Shown piece after piece: positions 46,947 to 56,410 of a stretch of 64,000 bases of DNA. The notes beneath the pieces were generated by a model. That model ran no database searches and was not told where the DNA came from. It saw only the letters and a program-made list of their open reading frames with translations. The position numbers and the translations under genes were made by a program. Source of the DNA: Variovorax jilinensis (GTDB lineage: Bacteria > Pseudomonadota > Gammaproteobacteria > Burkholderiales > Burkholderiaceae_C); contig NZ_JASZYQ010000004.1 in NCBI RefSeq assembly GCF_030316885.1, positions 310,001-374,000 on the forward strand, given 5' to 3'. Every line of letters starts with the position of its first letter. The stretch's first letter is position 1.

Positions 46947-48932
46947 ATGTCCTCGCTCGATCTCACGTTGATGTATCTGCTCGCTGCGGTGATCGGCGTG
47001 GTGATCTGCCGGTCGCTGCGGCTGCCGCCGATGCTGGGCTACCTGTCGGCCGGCGTGCTGATCGGTCCCCACGCGCTGGCGCTGGCGCAGAACTCCGAAG
47101 GCATCCGCCACCTGGGCGAGTTCGGCGTGGTGTTCCTGATGTTCGTGATCGGCCTCGAGTTCAGCCTGCCCAAGCTGCGCGCCATGCGACGGCACGTCTT
47201 CGGTCTCGGCATGGCGCAGGTGCTGCTGACGATCTCGATCGCCACCGCGGGTGCGCTGCTGATCTCGACCTGGCTGCCGGCGGCCTGGAAGCTCAACTGG
47301 CAGACCGCGCTGGTGTTCGCCGGGGCGCTCACGATGAGCAGCACGGCGATCGTGGTCAAGCTGATGGCCGAGCGGCTCGAGCTCGACAGCGAGCACGGCA
47401 AGCGCGTGATGGGCGTGCTGCTGTTCCAGGATCTGGCCGTGGTGCCGCTGCTGGTGCTGATCCCGGCGCTCGGCGCGCCGCCCGAGACGCTGTTCAAGGC
47501 ACTCGGCATCGCGCTGCTGAAGGCCGGCTTCCTGATCGCGGTGCTCCTCTACGGCGGCCCGCGCGTGATGCGCTGGTGGCTCACGCTGGTGGCGCGGCGC
47601 CGCAGCGACGAGCTGTTCATGCTGAACCTGCTGCTCATCACGCTGGGCCTGGCCTGGCTGACCGAGCTGGCCGGCCTGAGCCTGGCGCTGGGCGCCTTCG
47701 TGGCCGGCATGCTGGTGTCGGAGACCGAGTTCAAGCACCAGGTGGAGACCGACATCCGGCCCTTCCACGACGTGCTGCTGGGGCTGTTCTTCATCACCAT
47801 CGGCATGTCGCTCGACTGGCACGTGGTGGTCGAGCGATGGGCGCTGGTGGCGGCGCTGCTGCTGCTGCCGCTGGCCTTCAAGCTGGTGCTGGTCACAGCC
47901 CTGGCGCGCGGGCTCGGCGCCACGGCGGGGGTCTCGCTGCGCACGGGCCTCTACCTCGCCCAGGCCGGCGAATTCGGCTTCGTGCTGCTGGCGCTGGCGC
48001 AGGACAAGAACCTGCTGCCGCCCTGGCTTGCCAATCCGGTGCTGGCCTCGATGGTGCTGTCGATGCTGGCGACGCCCTTCATCATCATGTATAGCAACCG
48101 CATCGTCCGGAAGCTGGTCGCGAGCGACTGGCTGCAGCAGTCGCTGCAGATGACCAGCATCGCGCGCAAGACCATCAACACGGCGCAGCACGTGATCATC
48201 TGCGGCTACGGGCGCTGCGGCCAGAACCTGGCGCGCATGCTGGAGCGCGAGGGCATTGCCTACCTGGCGCTGGACCTCGATCCCGATCGTGTGCGACAGG
48301 CGGCGGCCGCCGGCGATTCGGTGGTGTTCGGCGATGCCTCGCGCTTGCAGGCGCTGATGGCCGCGGGCCTCGCGCGGGCCAGCGCGCTGGTCGTGACCTA
48401 CCAGGACGTGGGCGGCGCGCTCAAGGTGCTGGCCAATGCGCGCGCCCATGCGCCGCAGGTGCCGGTGATCGTGCGCACGCGCGACGACCGCGATCTCGAG
48501 AAGCTGCAGGCCGCGGGCGCGACCGAGGTGGTGCCCGAGGCCATCGAAGGCTCGCTGATGCTCGCCAGCCATGCGCTGGCGCTGGTCGGTGTGCCGATGC
48601 GGCGCGTGATCCGCGTGGTGCAGGACCAGCGCGACGAGCGCTACAACCTGCTGCGCGGCTACTTCCACGGCGCCGACGACGACAACGCCGACGAGATCGA
48701 GAACGAGCGGCTCAACAGCTTCACGCTGTCGACCGGCGCGCGCACCATCGGCCAGCCGCTGGCCGCGCTGGCGCTGGGCGGCCTGGGCGTGCGCGTCGTC
48801 AGCCTGCGGCGGCGCGACGGCATGGCTTCGGCGGTCGGCGACGACATGCTGCTGGCCGACGGCGACACGCTGGTGCTGTCGGGCCGGCCCGCCGCGCTCG
48901 CGATGGCGGTCGACAAGCTGCAGAAGGGTTGA
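46947..48932 (+). CDS. Monovalent cation:proton antiporter, CPA2/Kef type with RCK domain
   Basis: This 661-residue protein has about twelve membrane helices in the first 390 residues (MYLLAAVIGVVICRSLRLPPMLGYLSAG, then GLAWLTELAGLSLALGAFVAGMLVSET). A TrkA-N domain follows (VIICGYGRCGQNLARMLEREGIAYLALDLDPD) at about 415-530, then a TrkA-C domain at the end (LGVRVVSLRRRDGM). It resembles KefB/KefC, which export potassium when glutathione adducts bind; that ligand is not proven here. The order kef-kdsD-kdsC-lptC is a common betaproteobacterial neighbourhood. Confidence 0.9.
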   Translation: MSSLDLTLMYLLAAVIGVVICRSLRLPPMLGYLSAGVLIGPHALALAQNSEGIRHLGEFGVVFLMFVIGLEFSLPKLRAMRRHVFGLGMAQVLLTISIATAGALLISTWLPAAWKLNWQTALVFAGALTMSSTAIVVKLMAERLELDSEHGKRVMGVLLFQDLAVVPLLVLIPALGAPPETLFKALGIALLKAGFLIAVLLYGGPRVMRWWLTLVARRRSDELFMLNLLLITLGLAWLTELAGLSLALGAFVAGMLVSETEFKHQVETDIRPFHDVLLGLFFITIGMSLDWHVVVERWALVAALLLLPLAFKLVLVTALARGLGATAGVSLRTGLYLAQAGEFGFVLLALAQDKNLLPPWLANPVLASMVLSMLATPFIIMYSNRIVRKLVASDWLQQSLQMTSIARKTINTAQHVIICGYGRCGQNLARMLEREGIAYLALDLDPDRVRQAAAAGDSVVFGDASRLQALMAAGLARASALVVTYQDVGGALKVLANARAHAPQVPVIVRTRDDRDLEKLQAAGATEVVPEAIEGSLMLASHALALVGVPMRRVIRVVQDQRDERYNLLRGYFHGADDDNADEIENERLNSFTLSTGARTIGQPLAALALGGLGVRVVSLRRRDGMASAVGDDMLLADGDTLVLSGRPAALAMAVDKLQKG

Positions 48933-48979
48933 AGACAGGGCCCCTCGCGACCGCCCGCTGCACGGGGATCGGCGCCCCG

Positions 48980-49003
48980 CGGCACTCGCGGTCGTGAGTG
49001 CCG
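48980..49003. repeat. Inverted repeat after the antiporter gene
   Basis: An 8-base perfect stem (CGGCACTC with GAGTGCCG) and an 8-base loop lie between the convergent antiporter and zinc-ribbon genes. Without a T run it is at best a weak terminator or an RNA-stability element. Confidence 0.35.
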
Positions 49004-49021
49004 GGCCGCGCCCGTCGCGGC

Positions 49022-49939
49022 TCAGTTCAGCAGCGTGGGATTGCGCTTTTCCTCTTCGATCTGCTGCTGCCGGCGCACGGCCTCGCACTGGGCATGGGCG
49101 CGCATCTCGGGCCTTGCGCACTGCGTTGCCATGCATTGGGCACGGGCGATGAAGTTCATGCCGGCGCATTGGGCCTGCGGCGTCGGCGGCGGCGGCGGCG
49201 CAGGGGCGGGCGCAGGCGGCTCGGGAGCAGGAGGCGGCGGAACCACGACCGGCGCGGGTGGCGGCGGCGGCGCCGGCTTGCGGGTTCGTGCGGGGCTGGG
49301 CTTGGCGGGCGGCGTCGGTGCGGCCTCGGCCTTGAGCACTTCGGCGGGTGGTTCGACGACAGCCGGCGAGGGGGTCGGGTCCAGCATGGCGGCCGTGCCG
49401 GCAGTTCCGCTCGATGGTGGCAATGTCGCAACGACCGCGGCTGCGGATTCGGGCGCCGATGCCGCAGGCGGCGTCGGCGGCGGGGGGCTCACGGATGCCA
49501 GCACGGGAGCGGGTGAAGGCGCCGGTCCCGAGAAATACCAGAAGGCTGCGCTCGCCAGCGCCGCGACCGCCAGCAGTCCGACGACCGCACGGCGCAGCGG
49601 ATGCCGGTCAGCGTGCCGCCTGCGCGGCGCGCGCTGGGGCTGGTGACGCTGGATCGGCCGGGTGAATTCGCGCTCGCTGCGAAATGCCGGCACAGCGGCC
49701 AGGGCTTCTTCTTCAGCCTGCCGTTCGGCCTGCGAGGGCGCCTTGGGCTTCGGGATCGAAGGCGGAGCCGGCAACTCGGCGGCCCGGCTCATCTGCTGGG
49801 TCGCTGGCCATTCCTCCTCTTCGCCCGCGGGGGGGCCGGGCGGCGTCGGCCGCAGCGCCTGCAGGCGACGGCCGCAGCCTTTGCAGAACTTGGCGCCATC
49901 GCGGTTTTCCGTGCGGCAGTCCGCACATGCCTGCGTCAT
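49022..49939 (-). CDS. Zinc-ribbon, proline-rich membrane protein of unknown function
   Basis: This 305-residue protein opens with a zinc ribbon (CADCRTENRDGAKFCKGCGRRL). A basic and polar stretch leads into one membrane helix near residue 120 (LLAVAALASAAFWYF). A long Pro/Ala-rich segment follows, with runs such as APPPPPAPVVVPPPP. It ends in a Cys-containing region (QCAGMNFIARAQCMATQC and HAQCEAVRRQ) with periodic C-A-Q spacing. The topology would put the ribbon in the cytoplasm and the Pro-rich part and Cys tail in the periplasm. It is encoded 9 bases after the cyclic-nucleotide-binding gene, so the pair is likely an operon. No function known. Confidence 0.8.
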   Translation of the reverse strand: MTQACADCRTENRDGAKFCKGCGRRLQALRPTPPGPPAGEEEEWPATQQMSRAAELPAPPSIPKPKAPSQAERQAEEEALAAVPAFRSEREFTRPIQRHQPQRAPRRRHADRHPLRRAVVGLLAVAALASAAFWYFSGPAPSPAPVLASVSPPPPTPPAASAPESAAAVVATLPPSSGTAGTAAMLDPTPSPAVVEPPAEVLKAEAAPTPPAKPSPARTRKPAPPPPPAPVVVPPPPAPEPPAPAPAPPPPPTPQAQCAGMNFIARAQCMATQCARPEMRAHAQCEAVRRQQQIEEEKRNPTLLN

Positions 49940-49948
49940 CGCAGTGCT

Positions 49949-50416
49949 TCAGGTGACCGCGACGCGCTTGGGCTTGTTCACCATGCGCTTGGCGATCACG
50001 GCGCCCAGACCCATTGTGAGCTCCAGCGCGAGCGTGGGCTGCCGGTTCGACAGCTCGGCAAAGCGGATGGCGGTCATGCGCCAGACGCGCGCGGCGCCGG
50101 TGGCGACCACGTTGGCGGAGCGCGGCGCGCGCGAGAAGAAGGAGCCTTCGCCGACCACCGAGCCCGGGTTCAGGATCGCAAGCTGCATCTGCCCCTTGTC
50201 GCCGATCAGGTGGACGCTGAGGGCACCGCTCTCGATGAAGAACACCGTGCGGTCCTGGGCACCCTGGTCGATCAGGACCTGGCCGGCGGCAAGATCGAAG
50301 GGCTGCAGATAACCGGCCACGGTTTCCCATTGCTGCGCCGTGAGCGCTGGCGCAAAGGCGTCGTAGCTGGTGTTCTGCGCGATGGCGCGGCAAAGATCCT
50401 GAATGCTGGATGACAT
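49949..50416 (-). CDS. Single-domain cyclic nucleotide-binding protein
   Basis: This 155-residue protein consists of one cNMP-binding (Crp-like) beta-barrel. It has QVLIDQGAQDRTVFFIESGALSVHL at the first turns, and the phosphate-binding cassette is GSVVGEGSFFSRAPRSANVVA with the G-E and R-S-A residues. No helix-turn-helix follows, so it is a sensor or regulator without its own DNA-binding domain. It is followed by the zinc-ribbon gene, a possible partner. A palindrome lies about 53 bases upstream. Confidence 0.87.
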   Translation of the reverse strand: MSSSIQDLCRAIAQNTSYDAFAPALTAQQWETVAGYLQPFDLAAGQVLIDQGAQDRTVFFIESGALSVHLIGDKGQMQLAILNPGSVVGEGSFFSRAPRSANVVATGAARVWRMTAIRFAELSNRQPTLALELTMGLGAVIAKRMVNKPKRVAVT

Positions 50417-50468
50417 CGATATAGCCCCTGCTGTGCGTCAGAAGTATCCGCGAAACGTCAAATGTGCG

Positions 50469-50482
50469 GTGACAGATGTCAC
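50469..50482. promoter_or_regulatory. Palindrome upstream of the cyclic nucleotide-binding gene
   Basis: GTGACA-GA-TGTCAC is a perfect 6-base inverted repeat with a 2-base spacer, located between mnmE and the start of the cNMP-binding gene. It resembles a Crp/Fnr-family half-site pair (GTGA/TCAC), but the spacing is tighter than the standard Crp site. It could be an operator for a Crp-like regulator encoded elsewhere. Confidence 0.4.
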
Positions 50483-50501
50483 AGAATGAGACATTTGTTG
50501 A

Positions 50502-51908
50502 TCACTTGCCGATGCAAAAGCGGGAAAAGATCACGCCGAGCAAGTCGTCGGCGCCGAATTCGCCGGTGATTTCGTTCAGTGCGTTCTGGGCCAGCCGCAA
50601 CTCCTCGGCCAGCAGGTCGAGCAGTCGTGCCTGGGCCGCGAGGTGGCCGGAGGCCTGTGCGATGTGGTCCTCGACCCGCGCGAGCGCCTGCACGTGGCGG
50701 GCACGCGCCAGGTAGACGCCTTCGGGCACCGCGTGCCAGCCCGCCGCCTCGAGCAACCGCTGGCGCAGGCGCTCGATGCCTTCGCCGGTGCGGGCCGACA
50801 GCGCCACGCCCTGGCCCGGCGCCTCGCCGGTGGCGGCGTCCAGCTTGCTCCAGACGTCGATCACCGGGACCGAACGCGGCAACCGGCGCGCCAGCAGCGC
50901 GGCGATCTGCGCATCGGCCTCGGCATAGGCCGGCGTGGCGCTGCGCGTGAGGTCGTGGAGGAAGAGCAGCGCGTCGGCGTCCTCGATCTGGCCCCAGGCG
51001 CGCGCGATGCCGATCTGCTCGACCTCGTCGCTGCTCTCGCGCAGGCCGGCGGTATCGACCACGTGCAGCGGCACGCCCTGGATCTGGATGGTCTGCGAGA
51101 CCACGTCGCGCGTGGTGCCGGCCACGGCGCTGACGATTGCGAGCTCGGCGCCCGCGAGCGCGTTGAGCAGCGAGCTCTTGCCCGCGTTGGGCTGCCCGGC
51201 GATCACGACCTTGATGCCTTCGCGCAGCAGTGCACCCTGGCGCGCCCGCTCCTGCACCTCGGCCAGCTGCACCTGGAGCGCGAGCAGCTGGCCCGCGGCG
51301 TCGGCTTCCTGCAGGAAGTCGATCTCCTCGTCGGGAAAGTCCAGCGTCGCCTCGACCAGCATGCGCAGGCGCACCAGCGCCTCGAGCAGGGTCTGGATCT
51401 CGGCCGAGAACGCGCCCGACAGCGAGCGGCTGGCGCTGCGCGCCGCGGCCTCGGTGCTGGCGTCGATCAGGTCGGCGATGGCCTCGGCCTGGGCCAGGTC
51501 GATCTTGCCGTTGAGGAAGGCGCGCTGGCTGAACTCGCCGGGCTCGGCCACGCGCAGGCCGGCGAGGCGTGGCTTGCCCGTGGCGGGGTCGATCTCGGCT
51601 GCGGCCGCCAGCAGGCGCGCCAGCAGCAGCTGGAGCACCACGGTGCCGCCATGGGCCTGCAGCTCGAAGACGTCCTCGCCCGTGAACGAATGCGGGGCCG
51701 GGAAGTGCAGCGCCAGGCCGCGGTCGATGGCCGACCCGTCGGCATCGCGAAAAGGCAGGTAGCTGGCTTCGCGCGGGCGCAGCGGGCGGCCGCACAGCGC
51801 GACCACCAGCGGGAGGAGATCGCGGCCGGACACCCGCACGATGCCGACCGAGGCCCGGCCGGAGGCGGTGGCGATGGCGACGATCGGGTCTGCGGTGCGT
51901 GCGAGCAT
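50502..51908 (-). CDS. mnmE: tRNA uridine-5-carboxymethylaminomethyl(34) GTPase MnmE
   Basis: This 468-residue protein, with MnmG, modifies U34 in tRNAs. The N-terminal folate-binding domain opens [22 protein letters not shown]. The helical domain holds the G domain: [14 protein letters not shown] (G1), AGTTRD (G2), DTAGLRES (G3). The C-terminal catalytic cysteine motif is FCIGK. A longer frame from 51929 exists, but it would begin inside an intrinsic terminator, and the family N-terminus fits the ATG at 51908. Confidence 0.96.
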   Translation of the reverse strand: MLARTADPIVAIATASGRASVGIVRVSGRDLLPLVVALCGRPLRPREASYLPFRDADGSAIDRGLALHFPAPHSFTGEDVFELQAHGGTVVLQLLLARLLAAAAEIDPATGKPRLAGLRVAEPGEFSQRAFLNGKIDLAQAEAIADLIDASTEAAARSASRSLSGAFSAEIQTLLEALVRLRMLVEATLDFPDEEIDFLQEADAAGQLLALQVQLAEVQERARQGALLREGIKVVIAGQPNAGKSSLLNALAGAELAIVSAVAGTTRDVVSQTIQIQGVPLHVVDTAGLRESSDEVEQIGIARAWGQIEDADALLFLHDLTRSATPAYAEADAQIAALLARRLPRSVPVIDVWSKLDAATGEAPGQGVALSARTGEGIERLRQRLLEAAGWHAVPEGVYLARARHVQALARVEDHIAQASGHLAAQARLLDLLAEELRLAQNALNEITGEFGADDLLGVIFSRFCIGK

Positions 51909-51925
51909 GGATCGGGATTCTTCCA

Positions 51926-51949
51926 GCAAAAAGGGCCGCTTTCGCGGCC
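51926..51949 (-). terminator. Intrinsic terminator after yidC
   Basis: On the minus strand an 8-base perfect stem, AGGGCCGC with GCGGCCCT, and a GAAA loop are followed by five T. It lies between the yidC stop (51973) and the mnmE start (51908), so the rpmH-to-yidC transcript probably stops here and mnmE needs read-through or its own promoter. Confidence 0.88.
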
Positions 51950-51972
51950 CTGGGTCGGGATGGTTGGCGGAC

Positions 51973-53754
51973 CTACTTCGCAGGCTTGGCCAGCTTCTGC
52001 AGCTTGGGCGGATTGCCCAGCACGCCGAGGCGCTTGTTGATGAACCACTGCTGCGCGATCGACAGCACGTTGTTGGTGATCCAGTAGAGCACCAGGCCGG
52101 CCGGGAAGAAGATGAACATCACGCTGAAGGCCAGCGGCATGATCCACATCAGCTTGGCCTGCATCGGGTCCGGCGGCGTCGGGTTCAGCCAGGTCTGGAA
52201 GAGCGAGGTGGCGGTCATCACCACCGGCAGGATGAACCACGGATCGGGTGCCGACAGGTCATGGATCCACAAAATCCAGGGCGCGTGGCGCATCTCGACC
52301 GACGACAGCAACACCCAGTAGAGCGCGATGAAGACCGGGATCTGGATCAGGATCGGGAAGCAGCCGCCCATCGGGTTGACCTTTTCCTCGCGGTAGATGC
52401 GCATCATCTCCTGCTGCATCTCCTGCGGCTTGTCCTTGAGCCGCTCGCGCATCTCCATGATCTTCGGATTGATGGCCTTCATCTTGGCCATGCTGGCGTA
52501 GGCCTTGGCATTGAGCCAGTAGAAGGCGGCCTTGAGCAGCACCACCAGCGCCACGATCGCCCAGCCCCAGTTGCCGAGGATGCCGTGCAGCTTGTGCAGC
52601 AGCCAGTAGAGCGGCTTCGAGATGATCGCGAAGATGCCGTAGTCCTTCACCAGGTCGAGGCCCGGCGCGAGCGACTCGAGCATCTTCTCTTCTTCGGGGC
52701 CGGCGAACAGGTTGCTGGCGACCGTCTGCGCGGCGCCCGGCGCGAGCTGCGGCAGCTTGAGCACCATGGCGATCGAGAACAGGTTGTTGCCGAGGTCGGC
52801 GACGCGGAACTCGCGCTGGATTGCTTTTTCGCTGCCGGGCACGTTGAGCAGCCAGGCCGCGACGAAGTAGTGCTGCACCATTGCCACCCAGCCGTTGTCG
52901 GTGGGCGCGGGAAGCTCGACCTTGCCCTTGGCGATGGCGCTGAAGTCGATCTTCTGGAACTTCTTCTGCTCGGTGTAGATGGCCGGGCCGGTGAAGGTGT
53001 TGGTGCCGAACATGGTGCCTGCGGCGACCGTGCCGTGGCGCGTGAACTGCAGGTAGAGCTGCGGGTCGAGCGGCTTGTCGCTGACGTTCACGACCTGGTG
53101 GTTGACCCGGATCGAGTAGTCGCCGCGCTGGAAGCTGTAGGTCTTGACGTACTTCAGGCCGCCGACGGGCTGCGATTCGAAGACGACGTCGAGCTTGTCC
53201 TGGCCTTCCGCCAGTTCACGCGGGCCGGGACGCGCGGTCATCAGGCTCAGGTGGTTCGGGAAGCGCTCGCCGGTCTCCACCGTGTTGAGCAGGCCGGTCT
53301 GGGCCACGTAGCGCGTGGCGGGCGAACCGTTCTCCATCAGCATCACGGGCCGCACTTCGTTCTTGGGCACCGGCATGCCGAACAGATGGCGCACCCATTC
53401 GATCAGGCCGCCGTTGTTGGTCTGGTCCAGGAACTTGAGCAGCTGCAGTTCGGACAGCGTGCCGCCCTCACCGTCGATGGTCGCCTTGAAGAGGTCGGTC
53501 GAGATAGTGACCTTCTCGCCGATGGCGGGCGCTGCGCCCTGGACCGGCACGGCGCCCGCGGTTCCGGTCGCGCCCGCCGCGGCAGGCACGCCGTTGCTGG
53601 CCGCGGGCGTGCCCGGCGTCTCGGCCGGAGCGGCCGTGTGGGCGGAAGGCAGGAAGGTCGGCTTGTGGCCGTTGAAGACCTGCCATTGGTCCCACAGCAT
53701 CACCAGCGAGAAACCAAAAATCACCCACAGGATGGTGCGGCGGATATCGTTCAT
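51973..53754 (-). CDS. yidC: Membrane protein insertase YidC
   Basis: This 593-residue protein inserts and folds inner-membrane proteins, alone or with SecYEG. It has an N-terminal membrane helix ([18 protein letters not shown]), a large periplasmic beta domain, then the conserved insertase helices from about residue 380 ([27 protein letters not shown]) and the cytoplasmic hairpin [18 protein letters not shown]. The C-terminus is basic and Lys-rich. It starts at ATG 53754, overlapping the yidD stop (ATGA). Confidence 0.96.
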   Translation of the reverse strand: MNDIRRTILWVIFGFSLVMLWDQWQVFNGHKPTFLPSAHTAAPAETPGTPAASNGVPAAAGATGTAGAVPVQGAAPAIGEKVTISTDLFKATIDGEGGTLSELQLLKFLDQTNNGGLIEWVRHLFGMPVPKNEVRPVMLMENGSPATRYVAQTGLLNTVETGERFPNHLSLMTARPGPRELAEGQDKLDVVFESQPVGGLKYVKTYSFQRGDYSIRVNHQVVNVSDKPLDPQLYLQFTRHGTVAAGTMFGTNTFTGPAIYTEQKKFQKIDFSAIAKGKVELPAPTDNGWVAMVQHYFVAAWLLNVPGSEKAIQREFRVADLGNNLFSIAMVLKLPQLAPGAAQTVASNLFAGPEEEKMLESLAPGLDLVKDYGIFAIISKPLYWLLHKLHGILGNWGWAIVALVVLLKAAFYWLNAKAYASMAKMKAINPKIMEMRERLKDKPQEMQQEMMRIYREEKVNPMGGCFPILIQIPVFIALYWVLLSSVEMRHAPWILWIHDLSAPDPWFILPVVMTATSLFQTWLNPTPPDPMQAKLMWIMPLAFSVMFIFFPAGLVLYWITNNVLSIAQQWFINKRLGVLGNPPKLQKLAKPAK

Positions 53755-54044
53755 GAAGATGACTTCTTGTCGTCGGAAGAGAGAAAGGAGAACAGCGATG
53801 CCGGCTGCTTTGCCGACTGCCGCGCCTTCGGGGGAGGCACCGGATCGTGGCCGCCCTCGCACCAGGGCTGGCAGCGTGCGATGCGGTGCAGGGTGAGATA
53901 GCTGCCCTTGGCGGCGCCGTGCTGCTCGAGTGCGCCGATGGCGTAGACCGAGCAGGTCGGCTCGAAGCGGCAGGACTGGCCGAGCCAGGGGCTCAGCAGC
54001 AGGCGGTAGCCCTTGACGAGGCCGATCAGCAACCGCTTCATCAT
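53751..54044 (-). CDS. yidD: Membrane protein insertion efficiency factor YidD
   Basis: This 97-residue protein contains the family signature LLLSPWLGQSCRFEPTCSVYA and the second pair region HRIARCQPWCEGGHDPVP. It assists YidC-dependent insertion. It starts at an ATG that overlaps the rnpA stop, and its own stop overlaps the yidC start. All of rpmH-rnpA-yidD-yidC are therefore tightly packed. Confidence 0.94.
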   Translation of the reverse strand: MMKRLLIGLVKGYRLLLSPWLGQSCRFEPTCSVYAIGALEQHGAAKGSYLTLHRIARCQPWCEGGHDPVPPPKARQSAKQPASLFSFLSSDDKKSSS

Positions 54045-54427
54045 GCGCGCGCCGTTGCGGCCCGTTCCAGCAGTTGCTGGAGTTCGGCGCGCACGGCGGC
54101 CTTCAGCGCGTCGGAACTCGCGCTGACGAATTTCTGGCGATCGAAGGCCGCCCGCAGGCGCACCACGTGCGCCGCGCGCGGCAGCGATTCGACGACGGCA
54201 GCACTCACGGTGTAGATCTGGCGTTTGATCGCGTTGCGGGTGACCGCACGGCGGGCCCAGCGCTTGGGAACCATCGCGCCCAGCCACACGTCATCGGCGG
54301 AGAACAGCGATTCGGTCCCGCCCGGCGCGGCGAGCGCGCAGCGGTGCAGTGCGAAGTGGGCTGTGCGCGCCACGGTGGCACCGGCGAGGACGGCCTGGAA
54401 TTGCGCGCGCGTCTTGAGCCGCTGCAT
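54041..54427 (-). CDS. rnpA: Ribonuclease P protein component
   Basis: This 128-residue basic protein binds the RNase P RNA and helps process the 5' ends of tRNAs. The RNR signature is present as RRAVTRNAIKRQ. It opens with MQRLKTRAQFQAVLAG, the usual RnpA N-terminus, so the ATG at 54427 was chosen. A TTG at 54484 would add 19 residues without family support. No clear ribosome-binding site precedes either. Confidence 0.92.
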   Translation of the reverse strand: MQRLKTRAQFQAVLAGATVARTAHFALHRCALAAPGGTESLFSADDVWLGAMVPKRWARRAVTRNAIKRQIYTVSAAVVESLPRAAHVVRLRAAFDRQKFVSASSDALKAAVRAELQQLLERAATARA

Positions 54428-54499
54428 GGAGGCCGACCGCGAAACGCCGTCAGACGCTGAAGGCGGCGACGGGTCGACTGGCAACGGCGCCGACGAGCC

Positions 54500-54634
54500 T
54501 TAGACGGCCAGGCGCTTGCGGCCCTTGGCGCGGCGAGCGTTGATCACGGCGCGGCCGCCACGGGTCTTCATGCGGACCAGGAAGCCGTGGGTACGGGCGC
54601 GGCGGACTTTGGAAGCTTGGTAAGTGCGTTTCAT
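54500..54634 (-). CDS. rpmH: 50S ribosomal protein L34
   Basis: This 44-codon gene encodes the very basic L34: [18 protein letters not shown] at the start, [19 protein letters not shown] in the middle, and KRLAV at the end. It heads the leftward rpmH-rnpA-yidD-yidC operon next to the replication origin, the standard bacterial order. Its start has AGGAAAT-type purines upstream. Confidence 0.97.
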   Translation of the reverse strand: MKRTYQASKVRRARTHGFLVRMKTRGGRAVINARRAKGRKRLAV

Positions 54635-54940
54635 GATTAATTTCCTGATTCACCGGGTGACCGGCAGGAAGGCGGGAAGCCCTCCGGATGATGTCCAGAT
54701 TGAGGCCCGGATCTGTCGATACCCCGAAACACAAGAAAGAGGTTTTCAGGGAAACCCGCGATTATCGCAAAGTTTCAAGGCCTGCACAATCCGGGGCGCG
54801 TCTGCCGCGTGCTTTCCCTGGCCTCGCGACGGTGTGGATAAGGTTTTGACAAGTTAGAATCGGCGGCGCATCGCGGGTGCGACTATCCACAACACCAAGA
54901 CGGAAGATGGCCGAGGGACAAACCACTTTTCAGAGCACCC
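54635..54940. other. oriC: rpmH-dnaA intergenic region, probable replication origin (oriC)
   Basis: In this 306-base gap I see one perfect DnaA box (TGTGGATAA, the reverse of TTATCCACA) at 54833-54841 and a one-mismatch box (CTATCCACA) at 54883-54891, on opposite strands. It also has a relatively AT-rich segment around 54740-54780. A TAGAAT element at 54855-54860 could be the dnaA -10. Gene order and the switch in transcription direction both fit oriC. The number of boxes is small for an origin, so weaker sites must contribute or the origin extends into neighbours. Confidence 0.6.
54761..54789 (-). promoter_or_regulatory. Predicted rpmH promoter
   Basis: On the minus strand -35 TTGTGC (54789-54784) and -10 GATAAT (54766-54761) are separated by 17 bases. 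It would drive rpmH and its operon with a leader of about 120 bases. Confidence 0.55.
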
Positions 54941-56320
54941 ATGCCGAGTGAAGGCATAGGCGACAGCCTTTGGCAGGCCTGTGTCGACCAGCTCGCACAG
55001 GAGCTGTCCGAACAGCAGTTCAACACCTGGATCAAGCCCCTGACCGCACAGGTCGCGGATGATCTTTCGCGGGTCACGGTCTTCGTGGCCAACCGCTTCA
55101 AGCTCGACTGGATCCGGGCCCAGTACGCCGGCAAGATCGCCTCCATGGCGGAGAAGCTCTATGGCCAGCCAGTGACTATCGAGTTAGCGCTTGCTCCTCG
55201 GGAAATCGTTGCACGGCCTGCATCGATTGCCATTGTGGCCGACACCGACGTGCCGCGCGACATCGCCGCACCGGGCGAGGATCTGGCGGCCGCCGCGTTC
55301 AAGAACCGGCTCAATTCGGGCCTCACCTTCGACACGCTGGTGGAAGGCACGGCCAACCGCATGGCGCGCGCCGCGGCGATGCACGTGGCCGGCATGCCGG
55401 GGCACCTTTACAACCCGCTTTTCATCTACGGCGGCGTCGGCCTCGGCAAGACCCACCTGATGCACGCTGTGGGTAACCGCTTGCTTGCGGACCGTCCGGA
55501 TTCCAAAGTTCTCTACATCCATGCCGAGCAATTCGTTTCGGATGTGGTCAAGGCCTATCAGCGCAAGACCTTCGACGAGTTCAAGGAGCGCTATCACTCG
55601 CTCGACCTGCTGCTGATCGACGACGTCCAGTTCTTCGCCAACAAGGACCGCACGCAGGAAGAATTCTTCAACGCCTTCGAGGCCCTGCTGGCCAAGAAGT
55701 CGCACATCGTGATGACCAGCGATACCTACCCCAAGGGCCTCGCGGACATCCACGAACGGCTGGTCTCGCGCTTCGATTCGGGTCTCACGGTGGCGATCGA
55801 GCCGCCCGAACTCGAGATGCGCGTGGCGATCCTGATCAACAAGGCGCGCGCCGAGAGCGCCGAGATGCCCGAGGAAGTCGCCTTCTTCGTTGCCAAGAAC
55901 GTGCGCTCCAACGTGCGCGAGCTCGAAGGCGCGCTGCGCAAGATCCTCGCCTATTCGCGCTTCAACCAGAAGGAGATCTCCATCGCCCTGGCGCGCGAGG
56001 CGCTGCGCGACCTGCTGTCGATCCAGAACCGGCAGATCTCGGTCGAGAACATCCAGAAGACGGTGGCCGACTACTACAAGATCAAGGTCGCCGACATGTA
56101 TTCGAAGAAGCGGCCGGCCTCGATCGCGCGGCCGCGCCAGATCGCGATGTACCTGGCCAAGGAGCTGACGCAGAAGAGCCTGCCCGAGATCGGCGAGCTG
56201 TTCGGCGGCCGCGACCACACGACCGTGCTGCATGCGGTGCGCAAGATCTCCGGCGAGCGCCAGCAGCTCACCGAGCTGAATCAGCAGCTGCATGTGCTGG
56301 AGCAGACGCTCAAGGGCTGA
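54941..56320 (+). CDS. dnaA: Chromosomal replication initiator protein DnaA
   Basis: This 459-residue protein has domain I at the start ([25 protein letters not shown]). A short variable linker is followed by the AAA+ domain with Walker [16 protein letters not shown] and Walker [15 protein letters not shown]. The C-terminal domain IV carries the DNA-binding signature [16 protein letters not shown]. It opens the origin and starts replication. It reads away from oriC with dnaN 90 bases downstream. Confidence 0.98.
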   Translation: MPSEGIGDSLWQACVDQLAQELSEQQFNTWIKPLTAQVADDLSRVTVFVANRFKLDWIRAQYAGKIASMAEKLYGQPVTIELALAPREIVARPASIAIVADTDVPRDIAAPGEDLAAAAFKNRLNSGLTFDTLVEGTANRMARAAAMHVAGMPGHLYNPLFIYGGVGLGKTHLMHAVGNRLLADRPDSKVLYIHAEQFVSDVVKAYQRKTFDEFKERYHSLDLLLIDDVQFFANKDRTQEEFFNAFEALLAKKSHIVMTSDTYPKGLADIHERLVSRFDSGLTVAIEPPELEMRVAILINKARAESAEMPEEVAFFVAKNVRSNVRELEGALRKILAYSRFNQKEISIALAREALRDLLSIQNRQISVENIQKTVADYYKIKVADMYSKKRPASIARPRQIAMYLAKELTQKSLPEIGELFGGRDHTTVLHAVRKISGERQQLTELNQQLHVLEQTLKG

Positions 56321-56410
56321 CGATCACCGAAAATGGCCGGCGCCCTGTGCAGGGCGGCCCCTTATCGACGACGACCGAATTGAACTAAAGAAACGAGGAA
56401 GAGGTAAGAC

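Noticed and set aside
46935..49169. A 744-codon frame opposite the antiporter gene
   Set aside because: His/Gln/Arg-rich shadow; no signature, and the antiporter is complete.
56321..56410. GCCCTG/CAGGGC hairpin between dnaA and dnaN as a terminator
   Set aside because: The stem is short and no T run follows; dnaA-dnaN cotranscription is expected.
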